Shown: positions 36,811 to 45,546 of the stretch, one piece after another
Numbering within the stretch: the stretch's first letter is position 1
How the letters are laid out: each line of letters begins with the position of its first letter
NCBI GenBank assembly: GCA_026706485.1
Contig: JAPOYR010000004.1
Span: 124,001 to 188,000 of the forward strand
Direction of reading: 5' to 3'
Source of the DNA: Chloroflexota bacterium
GTDB taxonomy: Bacteria; Chloroflexota; UBA11872
DNA length: 64,000 nt
The notes under the pieces: model-generated
What the model saw: only the letters and a program-made list of their open reading frames with translations
Told to the model about the DNA's origin: nothing
The model's database searches: none
Translations under genes and position numbers: made by a program

Positions 36811-36915
36811 GCGACGGGCCACTTGGACGAGGAGGGCGTGTCGGTCGACCGCCTGCGTCGTCCCGCCGCGCGCTACGCCCTCGCGGCGACGGAGTTTCGC
36901 GGCGTCGAGAGTTGA
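36811..36915 (+). pseudogene. duplicated 3' end of the M20 peptidase gene
   Basis: The reading frame ATGHLDEEGVSVDRLRRPAA, RYALAATEFRGVES and stop aligns with the last 34 residues of the M20 peptidase with about 22 identities and no gap. It has no start and starts just after the first membrane-protein gene. The rest of 36796-37108 shows no gene and is leader for the second copy. Confidence 0.8.
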
Positions 36916-37108
36916 CGCCACGGGCCTGAGACCGGGAGGGCGGTCTCGGGCCGACGCATCCGGTCCTTTGCTAGGCTCCGAGTTGAGGAGCACTGCATGC
37001 ACCACACCGGGCTCGTGTCACAGGACGAGCGCAGCCTTAGGGCCTGCTCGGCGCGGTACACCTCAAGAACTGCCCGCGCGCCTCGGCGCGCGCACGGTGG
37101 GCGATCCC

Positions 37109-37924
37109 ATGCCTGACGACATGCGCGACCGGCGCTACATGATGGCCAGGCCGTTTTGGCGCCAGCTGCTGGACTCGCCCCGCTTCATGCGGGCGGCCTT
37201 TGGGATGGTCCTGTTTCTCTGGATCATCCTGCGCATGGTCGGGGTCCTCGATGTCTGGGACCTGCTGACGATGATGTTGCTCCTCTTTAGTCTCAGCTGG
37301 GCGAATGATCTCGGCCCGCGCAGTCCGATCCCATGGCTTGTGGTCGGCGGCGGAGTCCTGGTGCAGGTGAGTCATCACGGCGATTTCACCGGCGGCGTGC
37401 AGGCGGGCATCTGGCTGGCCTTCGCGATCGTTGCCTTCGGCGCCCTGTGGCAAAGCGGAGCCATCCGCACGCGTCGCACGGTGCGCCTGCGGGGGTGGAA
37501 GGACAGCCACGTGGACCTGACCTATACCGGGGGCACGCTGCGCGCGCGGGGCGATGTCCGGCGGGGCGAAATCAACTGCCGGCTGTGCGACGTCACGGTC
37601 GATCTGCGCTACGTCGACATCACACGTCCACCGGCGATCCTCGACGTGACGTGCGTCGCGGGACGGCTGGACCTGGTGGTGCCGGTCTGGTGGCGTATCG
37701 GCCAAAACGTGAACAACACGCTCTCGCGCCTGGTGCTGGAGGCGCGCCTCGCCGGAGAACATGGCAGCCCCGTACCGCGCAACTGGATTGGTCCGATGCG
37801 GTCGATCGGCAGCCGCAGGCGCGGCGTCAGTGGCGGCGACGAGCCAGAGCCGGACGCGGGCTTCGTGAACCTGCTGATCCAGGGGTCGTCGCACTTCGGC
37901 CGGGTGCGGATTCGCCACGCCTGA
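37109..37924 (+). CDS. membrane protein with C-terminal soluble domain, copy 2
   Basis: Protein of 271 residues, a close paralog of the gene at 35992 (about two-thirds identity by eye, strongest in the C-terminal domain: RYVDITRPPAILDV, CVAGRLDLVVPVWWRIGQNV, SSHFGRVRIRHA). It has the same four N-terminal helices. Divergence is concentrated in the membrane part and in the last loop. The ATG at 37109 aligns with copy 1; the frame is open upstream, but that part is the M20 remnant in another frame. Function unknown, possibly LiaF-like. Confidence 0.75.
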   Translation: MPDDMRDRRYMMARPFWRQLLDSPRFMRAAFGMVLFLWIILRMVGVLDVWDLLTMMLLLFSLSWANDLGPRSPIPWLVVGGGVLVQVSHHGDFTGGVQAGIWLAFAIVAFGALWQSGAIRTRRTVRLRGWKDSHVDLTYTGGTLRARGDVRRGEINCRLCDVTVDLRYVDITRPPAILDVTCVAGRLDLVVPVWWRIGQNVNNTLSRLVLEARLAGEHGSPVPRNWIGPMRSIGSRRRGVSGGDEPEPDAGFVNLLIQGSSHFGRVRIRHA

Positions 37925-37999
37925 CGGTGTGAGTTTGCTTCCGCGGAGCGGGTCCGTCCGCAGAGGCCGGGAACGCATGTTTCAGCGCGCGAGCGGTCG

Positions 38000-39220
38000 C
38001 TAGGCCACCAGCTCGTTCGCGAGCGACAGACCCTCGTCGAGCCGGTGCGGCCAGTCGGGCGCGAGATGCCGCACTGGATTGGTGCAGACCCGGAAAATGC
38101 ACACGGCCTCTCGCAGGTTGAGCGCGCGTTCGTCCCAACCGAACCGATCCAGCGCGGCCTCGCGCATGCGGCGGTAGTAGGCGCCGCTGGCCTTGGCCTC
38201 GGCTTCGGGCCCGAAGTTCGCCGACCAACGCGTATGGGCCAGGAAGTTGCCCACGTCGAGGAGCGGATCGCCCAGCCCGGTCTCCTCGAAGTCCACCAGC
38301 GCCAACCGGCCATCCGGGATGCGGATCATCTGGTCGTCGTAGAAGTCGTTGTGGGCGGTGCCTGACGGCTGCCACGTTTGAACGAACGGATCCAGTGCGG
38401 CGACTGCTTCCCGCAGGGTTCGGCGCGGGCCGTCGTGGTCCCGCAGTACCTGGCGAAACACGCGCCGCGCCCGCCGGTAGGCGCCGCGGAGGCTGAATGG
38501 GCGCCGGCCGTTGGCCGGATCGGGGATGTTCCAGAGCCCGGTCAGCGCGTCGAGGATCAGCTTGGGGTCGATCGCGTCGTCCTTGCGGATCAGCCTTCGG
38601 ACGTTGGTTCCCGGAATTTCGGACAGCCAGACCACGCCGCCCTCGGTCCAGCAGCCTGCCAGGCGCGGCAGCGCAAACCCGGACGGCGCCACCAGCTCCG
38701 CCGCCTCCATCAGGCGGAAGACGCGTTCGGGCCGCATGACCCGGACGTAGAAGCGCACTTGACCGACTCGATGGCGCAGCACGGCGTGCCCGCCGGGTCG
38801 GTAGCGCACAACGTTCACACGCACGCGCCGCACGGGGATCTCAACCACATGTCTGTTGAACAGCGAGCACGCGGTTTCCGGGGAGGCGGCGTCGCTCAAT
38901 CCGGGCAGGTGAGGATCTTGCGGATAGCGGAATAGGCGCGCCGGTTGCCCGGGCGCCAGTTCGATGGCAAACGATTCCTGGGTGACGAAATCGTCGTGCA
39001 GCCACTCCGCGGCGCAGGTAAGCACGGCGCGCCGGCGCGGGTTATAGCTGAGCTGCCGCAATCGAAGGCGATGCGGTGGATCTTCCGGTTGGCCGAACGA
39101 GGCGCAATGGGCGCGCCAGACCCACTCGCCGTCGAAGAGGTCGGAAAACCCGGCTAGCTCAGCGTCCTCCGGCAGAGTGACCGGCGGAGACAACGGCGGC
39201 ATCGCGGAGATTCCCGACAC
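38000..39220 (-). CDS. phosphotransferase enzyme family protein (APH fold)
   Basis: Kinase-like protein of 406 residues. The Brenner-type catalytic loop is GTAHNDFYDDQM (about residue 290), and the metal-binding DFE is in LALVDFEETGLGDPLLDVGNFLA. The N-lobe includes VNVVRYRPGGHAVLRHRV. The family phosphorylates small molecules such as choline, homoserine, aminoglycosides or sugars; nothing in the context decides which. It starts at GTG behind GGAGA. It is convergent with the second membrane-protein copy. Confidence 0.82.
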   Translation of the reverse strand: MSGISAMPPLSPPVTLPEDAELAGFSDLFDGEWVWRAHCASFGQPEDPPHRLRLRQLSYNPRRRAVLTCAAEWLHDDFVTQESFAIELAPGQPARLFRYPQDPHLPGLSDAASPETACSLFNRHVVEIPVRRVRVNVVRYRPGGHAVLRHRVGQVRFYVRVMRPERVFRLMEAAELVAPSGFALPRLAGCWTEGGVVWLSEIPGTNVRRLIRKDDAIDPKLILDALTGLWNIPDPANGRRPFSLRGAYRRARRVFRQVLRDHDGPRRTLREAVAALDPFVQTWQPSGTAHNDFYDDQMIRIPDGRLALVDFEETGLGDPLLDVGNFLAHTRWSANFGPEAEAKASGAYYRRMREAALDRFGWDERALNLREAVCIFRVCTNPVRHLAPDWPHRLDEGLSLANELVA

Positions 39221-39262
39221 GTTCTCTCCGATTCACTTCGACACGATGGCCGTTCGCCGGAT

Positions 39263-40051
39263 TCAGGAGGTGGTTTCCGTGTCGTCGGTGGCGGTGGCCG
39301 TAGCGGTCGGTGTAGCCGTCGCGGTGAGATCCGTGGCGTCGGTATCGTCCGTGCCCGTGACCGTCAGCGAAAGGCCGTCGTCGGTGGCGGTGGCGGTCGC
39401 GGTGGCCGTCTGATCGCCGGTCGCCGTGGCGGTGGCCGTATCGGTCGCGGTGGCCGTGTCGTCGTCGTCATCCTCGTCATCGTCGTCGTCATCCTGCCGG
39501 TTTTGGCCGGAGATCACCGCTGACTGGCCATCCTGCGTCGAGGGATTCGGCGTGGCCGGCGGGAGTGACGACGTTTGGAGGTCGTCGACCGAGAATCCGT
39601 ACTCGGACTCCCAGGCCGACCGGTCAAGTACGAAGTCTCCGTAGTTGTCGCTGTTGATGCCGAACAGCTCGACATCCGCGATTGACTGGATGTGGAACAA
39701 CTGCGGCTCGTCCCACTCGGTCTCCCATTTGGGGAGATAGATCGGGTCGCCGTCCTTCAACAGGCCTAACGAAAGCCAGGGATCGCCACGCTCCAGATCC
39801 TGTAGTTCGGCCAAGCTGACCTCGACGCGGTCGCCCCAATTGATGGTGCGCCCGGCGAGGGCTCGGGTATCGCCGCCCCAATGCAGGACGCCCTCGGCAT
39901 CGGCGATCCAAAGGTGGGGGGTTCCTTGAAGGCCGACCACCGTGCCATGCGAAATCGTGGCGCCGGCCCCTGCCGCGAGCGCCGGAGCGAGCATGCCGCA
40001 AATCAGAGTGGCAAAGAGAACCGCGCCAAAGCGCCAGCGTAGTCTCTTCAT
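39263..40051 (-). CDS. secreted protein with Asp-rich and Thr/Ala repeat tail
   Basis: Protein of 262 residues. A signal peptide (residues 1-28, LFATLICGMLAPALAAG) precedes a folded domain of about 130 residues (HGTVVGLQGTPHLWIADAEGVLHW, SLAELQDLERGDPWLSLGLL, DGDPIYLPKWETEW). I have not matched it to a named family; related domains occur in Chloroflexota extracellular proteins. Then comes a run of Asp/Glu (DDDDDDEDDDDD) and about 70 residues mostly of TATATD/TATATA type. The tail may be a flexible, metal-binding or glycosylated surface stalk (inference). A GTG at 40060 is an alternative start. Confidence 0.75.
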   Translation of the reverse strand: MKRLRWRFGAVLFATLICGMLAPALAAGAGATISHGTVVGLQGTPHLWIADAEGVLHWGGDTRALAGRTINWGDRVEVSLAELQDLERGDPWLSLGLLKDGDPIYLPKWETEWDEPQLFHIQSIADVELFGINSDNYGDFVLDRSAWESEYGFSVDDLQTSSLPPATPNPSTQDGQSAVISGQNRQDDDDDDEDDDDDTATATDTATATATGDQTATATATATDDGLSLTVTGTDDTDATDLTATATPTATATATDDTETTS

Positions 40052-40161
40052 GCGCTTCACCAGCCTTTTGCTCCCGCGCTTGGACTTGACGCTAGTCCAG
40101 CGCCGCCAAACGCGTCAAACGCTTGGGTCATTCCGCCGTTCGAACCTCGATTGAGGGTCGG

Positions 40162-41013
40162 TTAGTCGTCAAGGGCGACGAGGATCTCGTTGCGGACGGT
40201 CACGACCAGCGTCTCGTTGTAGAGCGTCGGCGGTCGACGCGGCAGCGGCGGCTCGGTGGGCGTCCGGGACGGGTCGCGCAGGGCGCGGCGGTCGCGGCCC
40301 CGCACCTCCCACCACCAGTGCTCGGATGCCAACGGCTCGACCTCGCGCCGCAGGATGAACTCGGTGCGGTCCCAGGCGCTGAAGGCCGCGTGGGCCAGGA
40401 ACACCCGCGACACCGTGGCCCCGTCCCACGTCGCGAGATCGGGCAGCGCCATCGGCCCGGTATCGACCTGAAAGGCGCCCTTGGTGCGCTCGATGTTGAT
40501 CGTGCGAATGGGGTATTCCAGCGTGATGGTGAGCCCGAGGGCGCTTTCGTAGTGCGTGGTGCGGGCGTTCAAGCGCCGGCCGGCCAAGACTGCGTCCACG
40601 ACCGCGCCGGTGTCACGCGTGGTCTGCGCGTCGGGAACCTCGTGGGTCGTGAAATGCGTGCCGGCGTAGCGGCCGGCGTGTGGCGTGGTGGCGGTCGGCT
40701 CGCGCTCGGTTGACGGGCGTCTGGCGATGGGGATGCCGTGCGAGCGGCTCAGCGCCACCCGAAACTCCTGGCTGGGAACCTGGAACAGGTTGCGGTCGGC
40801 GATGGTGTATTCGGCCAGGCAGGGCTGCAGCAGGAAGATTTCCAGCGGGGGTGCGCCCTGGTCCCCGGTGATCGTGCACACGGAGTCGTAGCCGATGCGC
40901 ACGTGGTAGGCGTCGCCGGGCTGACCCACGAAGCCGCCCGGATACTTGTACTCCGGATCCGGCCGGTGGGGCAGGTGATCCCAGGTGAAGTGCGAGCGCG
41001 CGAAGTCGATCAC
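40162..41013 (-). CDS. uncharacterised protein, paralog A of a tandem pair
   Basis: Cytoplasmic-looking protein of 283 residues with no signal peptide, membrane helix or recognised fold. Family blocks shared with the gene at 41207 are YPGGFVGQPGDAYHVRIGYDS, FLLQPCLAEYTIADRNLFQVP, RLNARTTHYESALGLTITLEYPIRTIN, ALPDLATWDGATVSRVFLAHAAFSAWDRTEFILRR. The GTG at 41013 (with GAGG upstream) aligns with the paralog's ATG. A long upstream open stretch in frame covers a palindromic repeat and is rejected as coding. Function unknown. Confidence 0.8.
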   Translation of the reverse strand: MIDFARSHFTWDHLPHRPDPEYKYPGGFVGQPGDAYHVRIGYDSVCTITGDQGAPPLEIFLLQPCLAEYTIADRNLFQVPSQEFRVALSRSHGIPIARRPSTEREPTATTPHAGRYAGTHFTTHEVPDAQTTRDTGAVVDAVLAGRRLNARTTHYESALGLTITLEYPIRTINIERTKGAFQVDTGPMALPDLATWDGATVSRVFLAHAAFSAWDRTEFILRREVEPLASEHWWWEVRGRDRRALRDPSRTPTEPPLPRRPPTLYNETLVVTVRNEILVALDD

Positions 41014-41100
41014 TGGAACCTCGCCCGAGAGATGCGCCCCGCCAGCCCGGTCGACAGATGCGTGCTTGCGGTCCAGACACATTGAAAGCAGCCGCCGATC

Positions 41101-41154
41101 CGTTCGCCCTGAGCTTGTCGAAGGGCGTGGTTCGACAGGCTCACCACGAACGGG
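41101..41154. repeat. inverted repeat between the paralogs
   Basis: CGTTCGCCCTGAGC, TTGTCGAAGGGC and GGTTCGACAGGCTCACCACGAACG. The ends CGTTCG/CGAACG and the centre TGTCGAA/TTCGACA are complementary, giving a cruciform-like element. Elements of this kind occur in many GC-rich genomes. It lies between the two paralog genes. Confidence 0.65.
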
Positions 41155-41206
41155 GCTTGGGCATCCGCGGAGGCACATCTGGCAACTAGGCGGGATTGCG
41201 CCACGG

Positions 41207-42049
41207 CTAGACCTCCGAGCTCCGCCAGATGGTGTTGTCTGCCGCGAGCTCCCAGGTTTCGAAGTAGCCGGCGGCACGGGGTGGCGGCCGATCGACCGGA
41301 TCACCCGGGATGCGCCGCTCGTACCTGTCGCGCCCGCGCACGGCCGCCGCCCAGGCGAGCTCGTGCTCGGCCAGGTCGATGCTGCGACGCAGGACGAACT
41401 CAACGTGGTCGTCGGCGGTGAAGGCCGCGTGGGCCACGAAGACCCGGTCGACGCCATGCCCGTCCCAGGTCGTCAGATCGGGCAGCGCCACCGCGCCGGT
41501 GCACACCTGATAGCGGCCGCCGCCGGCGTGCAGGTTGATGAGCTTGATCGGGTATTCGACGGTGACGGTCAGGCCGTGCGAGCCGTCGCGGTAGGTGGAC
41601 CGGGCATTGAGGCGCGCGCCCGCCAGCGAAGCCGCGACGACCGCGTCGTCCGACGCCAGGGCCACGGCCTCACGGGTGCGCACGTCGATGGCGACCTCCG
41701 CGAAGCGCTCACCGACGGGCTGTCGCCGCGTGCCTTCGTCATGCCAGCTGGGCTCGTTGGCGATGGGGATCAAGACCGCGTCGCCGACCGCGGCGCGGAA
41801 CTCGCCGTTGGGCACTTGGAACAGGTTGTCGTCGGCGATGATGAACTCGGAGCGGCAGGGCGCGGTGAGAAAGATCGTGCACGCCGTGCCCCGCGCCTCA
41901 TCGACGATCTCGCAGCAAGCGTCGATCTGAACGCGGCTGGTGGTGGCCTCACCCGGCTCCCCGACGAAGCCGCCGGGATAGGCATAAACCGGGTCGGGTT
42001 CGGCCCACTCGATGGTCCATGTGACGAAGGATCGGTTGAAGTCGATCAT
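41207..42049 (-). CDS. uncharacterised protein, paralog B of a tandem pair
   Basis: Protein of 280 residues sharing its whole length with the gene at 40162 (YPGGFVGEPGEATTSRVQID, FIIADDNLFQVPNGEFRAAV, RLNARSTYRDGSHGLTVTVEYPIKLINL, DLTTWDGHGVDRVFVAHAAF). Identity is moderate, so the duplication is old. An N-terminal Asp (MIDFNRSFVTW) and repeated Trp/Asp motifs are conserved, but no catalytic signature is recognised. The copies are 193 bases apart and separated by an inverted repeat. Confidence 0.8.
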   Translation of the reverse strand: MIDFNRSFVTWTIEWAEPDPVYAYPGGFVGEPGEATTSRVQIDACCEIVDEARGTACTIFLTAPCRSEFIIADDNLFQVPNGEFRAAVGDAVLIPIANEPSWHDEGTRRQPVGERFAEVAIDVRTREAVALASDDAVVAASLAGARLNARSTYRDGSHGLTVTVEYPIKLINLHAGGGRYQVCTGAVALPDLTTWDGHGVDRVFVAHAAFTADDHVEFVLRRSIDLAEHELAWAAAVRGRDRYERRIPGDPVDRPPPRAAGYFETWELAADNTIWRSSEV

Positions 42050-42250
42050 TTCCGCATTGCCGGTACCGGGGAAGCGCGAGGATATCCCGGCGCCGACTCG
42101 GCGGACCATTCACCCGAGGCGTCCGCCGCGGTTGAAATGCCGTTCGGAGAGCGCGGCAGCCGGGACGTCAGGAGAGGGGAGTCTCACTTGGAGGCTATAC
42201 GAAACACCCTTCTGACTATTGCTGCCGGGATCGGTGTTGGCTAGTCTGTT

Positions 42251-42266
42251 CGCCCCGCGCGGGGCG
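42251..42266. promoter_or_regulatory. perfect GC palindrome before the symporter gene
   Basis: CGCCCCGCGCGGGGCG is a perfect 16-base palindrome 31 bases before the symporter start. It could be an operator or an mRNA hairpin; no T tract follows. Confidence 0.35.
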
Positions 42267-42296
42267 GTCGGCAAGCCGGGGGATTAGTCGACACAG

Positions 42297-43799
42297 ATGG
42301 TGGACGCCTGGGAACTTGCGGTCTTCATCGCCTATTTTGCGGTGCTTATCGGCATCGCCGTGTTTCGCGCCCGGCGCATGCGAGCGATGTCGGACTATGT
42401 GCTCGGCGGACGCAAGCTCAGCAGCTTCACCACGGCCCTGAGCGCCAGCTCTTCGACGACGAGCGCCTGGACGATCCTTGCCCTGCCGGCGCTGGCCTTT
42501 GCTGGGGGCGTGACCCACCTGTGGACCGTCGTCGCCCTCGTGGCCGGCAGTTGGATCTGCTGGACGGTGGTGGCGAAGCGGCTGCGGCGCTACACCATTG
42601 CGGCCGACGATGCGCTGACTCTGCCCGAATTCCTTGAGAAACGGTTTGGCGACACCTCGCACCTCCTGCGCACGCTGGCCGCGTTGCTGACGATTCTCTT
42701 TGTCATCTTCTATGTGAGCTCAGGCTTGGTCGCGGGCGCCAAGCTGCTGGAATCCGAATTTGGCGTCGAATACACCCCCGGCATTCTGATCACGTTGATC
42801 GCCGTGGCGTCCTACACGTTCATCGGCGGATTCCTGGCCGTCTCCCGCACCGACGTCTTTCAGTCGGTGTTGATGCTGGTCGGCTTCATGATCGTGCCGC
42901 TGGCGCTGATCGTCGTCGCGGGCGAGTCGTTGCTGCGCGCGGGCTCCGACACGCCGGGATTCTGGAATCCGCTGACCGATCCCGACAACAATCCCGTCAC
43001 GCCGGTCATGCTGCTCTCCGCCGTTGGATGGGGCCTGGGCTTCTTTGGCTCACAGCGAATCTTGCAACGATTCATGGCGATCGAAGGCGAGTCGAGCATT
43101 CCCGCGGGGCGGCGGATCGGCACGATCTGGATCGCGCTGATGTACGCCACGGCGGTGGTGTTGGGCGTCATCGCGCTCCCCGCGCTTACCGAACTAGACC
43201 TGCTGGAAGCGGTGGCCGACCCGGAGCGGATTTACCTGGTGGTGGCGGTGGCGTTCTTCCATCCCGTCATCACGGGATTGCTGATGACCACGTTGATCGC
43301 GGCGGTCATGAGCACGGCGGACTCCCAGTTGCTCCTGGCGTCGGCGGTCGCGGCGGACGACGTGCCGGTGCTTCGACGGCTCACCTATTCCCGCGCGGCC
43401 TACGCGCGCGTGTGGATTGGCCGCGGACTGCTGGTCGTGATCGGCATCGTGGCGGCGGTGCTGGCGCTGGTGGCCCAGGAGTCGGTGTTGCAGTTGGTCA
43501 CCTATGCCTGGGGCGGCATGGGCGCCGCCTTCGGGCCGGTGACGATCCTGGCGCTGTACTGGCGCCGCTTCAACCTCTGGGGCGCGAGCGCGGCGATCGT
43601 GACCGGCACGCTCGTGTCCTCGATCTGGTGGGCATCCTCCGGAGGCCCGGGCGGCGTGATGGACATCCACCCGGCAACCCCGGGGTTCGTGCTGGGGATG
43701 ATTGCGGCCGTTGCGGTTTCGCTGCTCACGCCGCCGCCCGCGGCGGCGACGGTGCGGACGTTCGACCGGGTGATCGGCGAGCGCGAGGCCGCAGCCTAG
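42297..43799 (+). CDS. sodium:solute symporter family protein (PutP-like)
   Basis: Polytopic inner-membrane transporter of 500 residues with about 13 hydrophobic segments. Family blocks: DYVLGGRKLSSFTTALSASSSTTSAW (helix 2 region with the Ser-rich Na-site), FLEKRFGDTSHLLRTLAA, ASYTFIGGFLAVSRTDVFQS (the sodium:solute signature), and LMTTLIAAVMSTADSQLLLASAVAADD. PutP-type sodium/proline uptake is the closest description, but ligand specificity cannot be fixed. No adjacent catabolic gene is visible; recJ follows. Confidence 0.9.
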   Translation: MVDAWELAVFIAYFAVLIGIAVFRARRMRAMSDYVLGGRKLSSFTTALSASSSTTSAWTILALPALAFAGGVTHLWTVVALVAGSWICWTVVAKRLRRYTIAADDALTLPEFLEKRFGDTSHLLRTLAALLTILFVIFYVSSGLVAGAKLLESEFGVEYTPGILITLIAVASYTFIGGFLAVSRTDVFQSVLMLVGFMIVPLALIVVAGESLLRAGSDTPGFWNPLTDPDNNPVTPVMLLSAVGWGLGFFGSQRILQRFMAIEGESSIPAGRRIGTIWIALMYATAVVLGVIALPALTELDLLEAVADPERIYLVVAVAFFHPVITGLLMTTLIAAVMSTADSQLLLASAVAADDVPVLRRLTYSRAAYARVWIGRGLLVVIGIVAAVLALVAQESVLQLVTYAWGGMGAAFGPVTILALYWRRFNLWGASAAIVTGTLVSSIWWASSGGPGGVMDIHPATPGFVLGMIAAVAVSLLTPPPAAATVRTFDRVIGEREAAA

Positions 43800-43845
43800 A
43801 CGCCGGGAGTACCCTAGGCCCCATGCCGCACTTCAGATCCCCGGC

Positions 43846-45534
43846 ATGAGCAGCCTCACGGGCGCGGTGTGGGACATTCGCCGCCGCGCGCCGAAGGAGC
43901 TGTTTGCGCGGCTGGAGGACGTGCCGCCGCTGGCGGTGCAATTGCTTCACAACCGGGGCTACGGCGACGAGGCGGCGATTCGCGAGTTCTTAGACGGTCC
44001 GCTGCCGCCGCACGATCCCTATCTGCTCGACGGCATGGAGGCGGCGGTGGCGCGCGTGACGCAGGCGCTGGCGCAGGGCGAGCGCGTCTACGTCTACGGC
44101 GACTACGACGTCGATGGCGTCACCGGCACCGCGCTGCTGCTGGAGACCTTCGAAATGCTCGGTGCCGCGGCCACGCCCTACATTCCCGAGCGACTGACCG
44201 AGGGCTACGGCCTCAATCACGACGCGGTTGACGCGATCGGCGCGCAGGGTCCGGGGCTTATGGTGACGGTGGACTGCGGGATCGGCAGCGCCGATGAGAT
44301 TGCGCGGGCGCGGTCGCACGGGATTGACACCATCGTCACGGATCACCACCCAGGCGACGGCGCGGACAACGGCGCGGTGGCGGTGCTGAACCCCAATCAG
44401 CCGGGCGGCGTCTATCCGTTTCCGGGGCTTTCCGGCGTGGGCGTGGCCTACAAGCTCGTGCAGGCGCTGGCGGAGGAGATGCCGGAGCGCCTGCCCTATC
44501 CCGAAGAGTTTCTCGATCTCGTGGCCCTGGGGACCGTGGCGGACATGGCGCCGCTGCGCGATGAAAACCGCACGTTCGTGGCCGAGGGTCTTGACGCGCT
44601 GCGCCAAACCCAACGCCGCGGCCTGCATGCGCTGGGCGAGATCGCCCGTCGCCCCGTCTCACGCGTTGGCGCCGCGGACATTGCCTTCGGCTACGCCCCG
44701 CGGCTCAATGCCGCCGGCCGCCTGGCGCGCGCCGATCTGGCGCTGCAGCTGCTGCGAGCCGGCCACACCGTGGAGGCCGAATCGCTGGCGCACGAGCTTG
44801 ACAATCTGAACATCGAGCGCCGCCGACTGACACAGCTCGTGATTGACGCGGCCTCGGCGCAGATCGACCCGGCTGAGCCGTTGGTGTTTGCCATCGGCGA
44901 CGAGTTTCCGCTGGGCGTCGTCGGGTTGGCCGCCGGCCGGTTGGTGGAACAGACGGGGCTGCCCGCGTTCGTGGGGGCGCATGTGAACGGCGTCGTGCGC
45001 GGATCGGCGCGGGCGCCGGACGGCGTGGTGCTGGCCGATGTCCTCGGAACGCAGGCGAATCTGCTCGACGCCTGGGGCGGGCATGCCCAGGCGGCGGGGT
45101 TCTCCGTGCGGCCCGAGCGCGTGGATGCGCTGCGCGACGGCCTGGTTCGGGAGCTGGAGCGAGCGGGCGTCCAGGCGCCGGCGGAGCCGCGGTTGGACGC
45201 CGACTGCCGCGTCTACCCGCGCACCGTGACCTGGGAGACCTATGAGTTGACCCAACAGCTGGGACCGTTCGGCGAGGCGCATGCCGAACCGCGATTCGTG
45301 GTGGAAAATGTGGCCATTGACGAAACTCGGGTCGTGGGCTCGACGCATCTCGTCCTGCGCTTTGCGGAGCTGGGCGCGGATGTGGAGGGCATCTGGTTCG
45401 GACAGGCGGATCTGCGCCACGAGATTCCGCCGGGCCGGCGCTGCGACGCGGCGTTTCGTCTGAACCTGCGTACGTTCAATGACGAGACGCGGCTGCAAAT
45501 GCTCATCGACGACATCCGCCACACGGCGGCCTAG
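43846..45534 (+). CDS. recJ: single-stranded-DNA-specific exonuclease RecJ
   Basis: RecJ degrades ssDNA 5' to 3' in recombination and mismatch repair. The product has 562 residues. DHH phosphoesterase motifs: VYGDYDVDGVTGTALLL, VTVDCGIGSADEI, and IVTDHHPGDGADNGAVAVLNP. The DHHA1 domain ends with WGGHAQAAGFSV, and a C-terminal OB-fold domain follows (WETYELTQQLGPFGEAHAEPRF). It lies 12 bases before the relA/spoT-type gene, as in many bacteria. Confidence 0.94.
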   Translation: MSSLTGAVWDIRRRAPKELFARLEDVPPLAVQLLHNRGYGDEAAIREFLDGPLPPHDPYLLDGMEAAVARVTQALAQGERVYVYGDYDVDGVTGTALLLETFEMLGAAATPYIPERLTEGYGLNHDAVDAIGAQGPGLMVTVDCGIGSADEIARARSHGIDTIVTDHHPGDGADNGAVAVLNPNQPGGVYPFPGLSGVGVAYKLVQALAEEMPERLPYPEEFLDLVALGTVADMAPLRDENRTFVAEGLDALRQTQRRGLHALGEIARRPVSRVGAADIAFGYAPRLNAAGRLARADLALQLLRAGHTVEAESLAHELDNLNIERRRLTQLVIDAASAQIDPAEPLVFAIGDEFPLGVVGLAAGRLVEQTGLPAFVGAHVNGVVRGSARAPDGVVLADVLGTQANLLDAWGGHAQAAGFSVRPERVDALRDGLVRELERAGVQAPAEPRLDADCRVYPRTVTWETYELTQQLGPFGEAHAEPRFVVENVAIDETRVVGSTHLVLRFAELGADVEGIWFGQADLRHEIPPGRRCDAAFRLNLRTFNDETRLQMLIDDIRHTAA

Positions 45535-45546
45535 CGGAGGCGTCGC

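Noticed and set aside
41014-41457. In-frame extension upstream of the paralog A gene
   Set aside because: It reads through an inverted repeat and the end of paralog B antisense-like composition; the paralog alignment supports the start at 41013.
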